NCBI GenBank assembly: GCA_023414155.1
Contig: JAEZOG010000218.1
Span: 1-5,775 of the forward strand
Direction of reading: 5' to 3'
Source of the DNA: Cyanobacteria bacterium OH_CFB_184
GTDB taxonomy: Bacteria > Cyanobacteriota > Vampirovibrionia > Gastranaerophilales > Gastranaerophilaceae
DNA length: 5,775 nt
A program made the position numbers and the translations under genes. The notes beneath the pieces are model-generated. The model had not been told where the DNA came from. It ran no database searches and saw only the letters and a list, made by a program, of their open reading frames with translations. Positions 5,257 to 5,775 of the stretch are shown one piece after another (within the stretch, counting starts at the first letter, position 1; each line of letters begins with the position of its first letter).

Positions 5257-5775
5257 ATGAATAATGCAAAAAAACTCTACGAAAACGAAGCGAAAGAATT
5301 TGATTACGTCATTCCGACATTAATCCCGTTTTATAATGAAATATACAATATTTTGATAGATTCAATACCTTTTAAAAGCGAAGAGGCAATTGAAATTTTA
5401 GACATAGGGTGCGGAACCGGAACTTTAGCTAAAATTTTAAAAGAAAAATTTCCAAACTCAAAAGTAACTTGTGTAGATTTTTCCAAAAATATGATAAAGA
5501 TAGCTCAAAGAAAGCTTATTCAATATCAAAAAGACATAAATTTTTTAGTGACTGACTTCAACAACATAACCGCAGGCAAAAAATACGATGTAATTGTATC
5601 ATCTTTTGCCCTGCATCATATTCCAACAGATGAACAGAAAATACGTTTATACAAAAATATTTTTAATATGTTAAATGGTAACGGGGTATTTCTAAATGCT
5701 GACCTGGTTCTGGGCTCTAATAATCACATTAAAAACATGAATTCTAAAAAGTGGAAAGAACACATAATCAAATAC
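5257..5775 (+). CDS. Class I SAM-dependent methyltransferase, C-terminus beyond the window
   Basis: The first 173 residues of a Rossmann-fold methyltransferase are visible; no stop occurs before the window edge. SAM-binding motif I is LDIGCGTG (48-55), the acidic residue closing beta strand 2 is Asp74 in CVDFS, a further acidic strand end is TDF (99-101), and motif IV-like SSFALHHIP (115-123) follows. The start at 5257 has AAAGGA (5241-5246) ten bases upstream and lies 18 bases after the lyase stop, so it is the third gene of the operon. The acceptor substrate is unknown. In B. subtilis a methyltransferase of this class (yrrT) shares an operon with mtnN, mccA and mccB; this may be a functional counterpart that generates S-adenosylhomocysteine or acts in sulfur metabolism, but orthology is not shown. 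The N-terminus (MNNAKKLYENEAKEFD) is typical of small-molecule methyltransferases. Confidence 0.88.
   Translation, partial: MNNAKKLYENEAKEFDYVIPTLIPFYNEIYNILIDSIPFKSEEAIEILDIGCGTGTLAKILKEKFPNSKVTCVDFSKNMIKIAQRKLIQYQKDINFLVTDFNNITAGKKYDVIVSSFALHHIPTDEQKIRLYKNIFNMLNGNGVFLNADLVLGSNNHIKNMNSKKWKEHIIKY

Overview
The window is AT-rich bacterial DNA with compact genes, clear Shine-Dalgarno sites and intrinsic terminators. The species cannot be fixed from sequence alone; the composition would fit a Firmicute, a non-photosynthetic cyanobacterial relative such as Gastranaerophilales, or a similar low-GC lineage. All genes read with the standard code.

Layout. The left part is on the minus strand. It holds a DEAD-box RNA helicase (271-2124) with an Arg-Gly-Ser and lysine-rich tail, an intrinsic terminator just after it (236-265), and then the first 43 codons of an unrecognised gene that leaves the window at base 1. 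A divergent intergenic region (2125-2456) carries a putative helicase promoter with a long 5' UTR stem-loop, and on the plus strand a near-consensus promoter (2375-2403). The right part is a plus-strand sulfur operon: cystathionine beta-synthase with a CBS-domain pair (2676-4055), cystathionine gamma-lyase (4075-5238), and a class I SAM-dependent methyltransferase cut by the right edge (5257 onward). Together the first two form the reverse transsulfuration route from homocysteine to cysteine via cystathionine. The methyltransferase may be a source of S-adenosylhomocysteine, the precursor of homocysteine.

Main finding. Between the sulfur promoter and the synthase is a 37-codon ORF (2457-2570) with a good ribosome binding site and nine cysteine codons in two clusters (14, 18-20 and 30-34). 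It is followed by a strong intrinsic terminator (2598-2636). By hand I can pair four segments as in a classical amino-acid attenuator: 1:2 hairpin (2513-2523 with 2530-2539), 2:3 antiterminator (2527-2543 with 2598-2613) and 3:4 terminator (2598-2611 with 2620-2633). The first cysteine cluster sits so that a ribosome stalled there would cover segment 1 and free segment 2. I infer a cysteine-starvation-responsive transcription attenuator controlling reverse transsulfuration. The ORF and base pairs are read from the sequence; the regulation is inferred.
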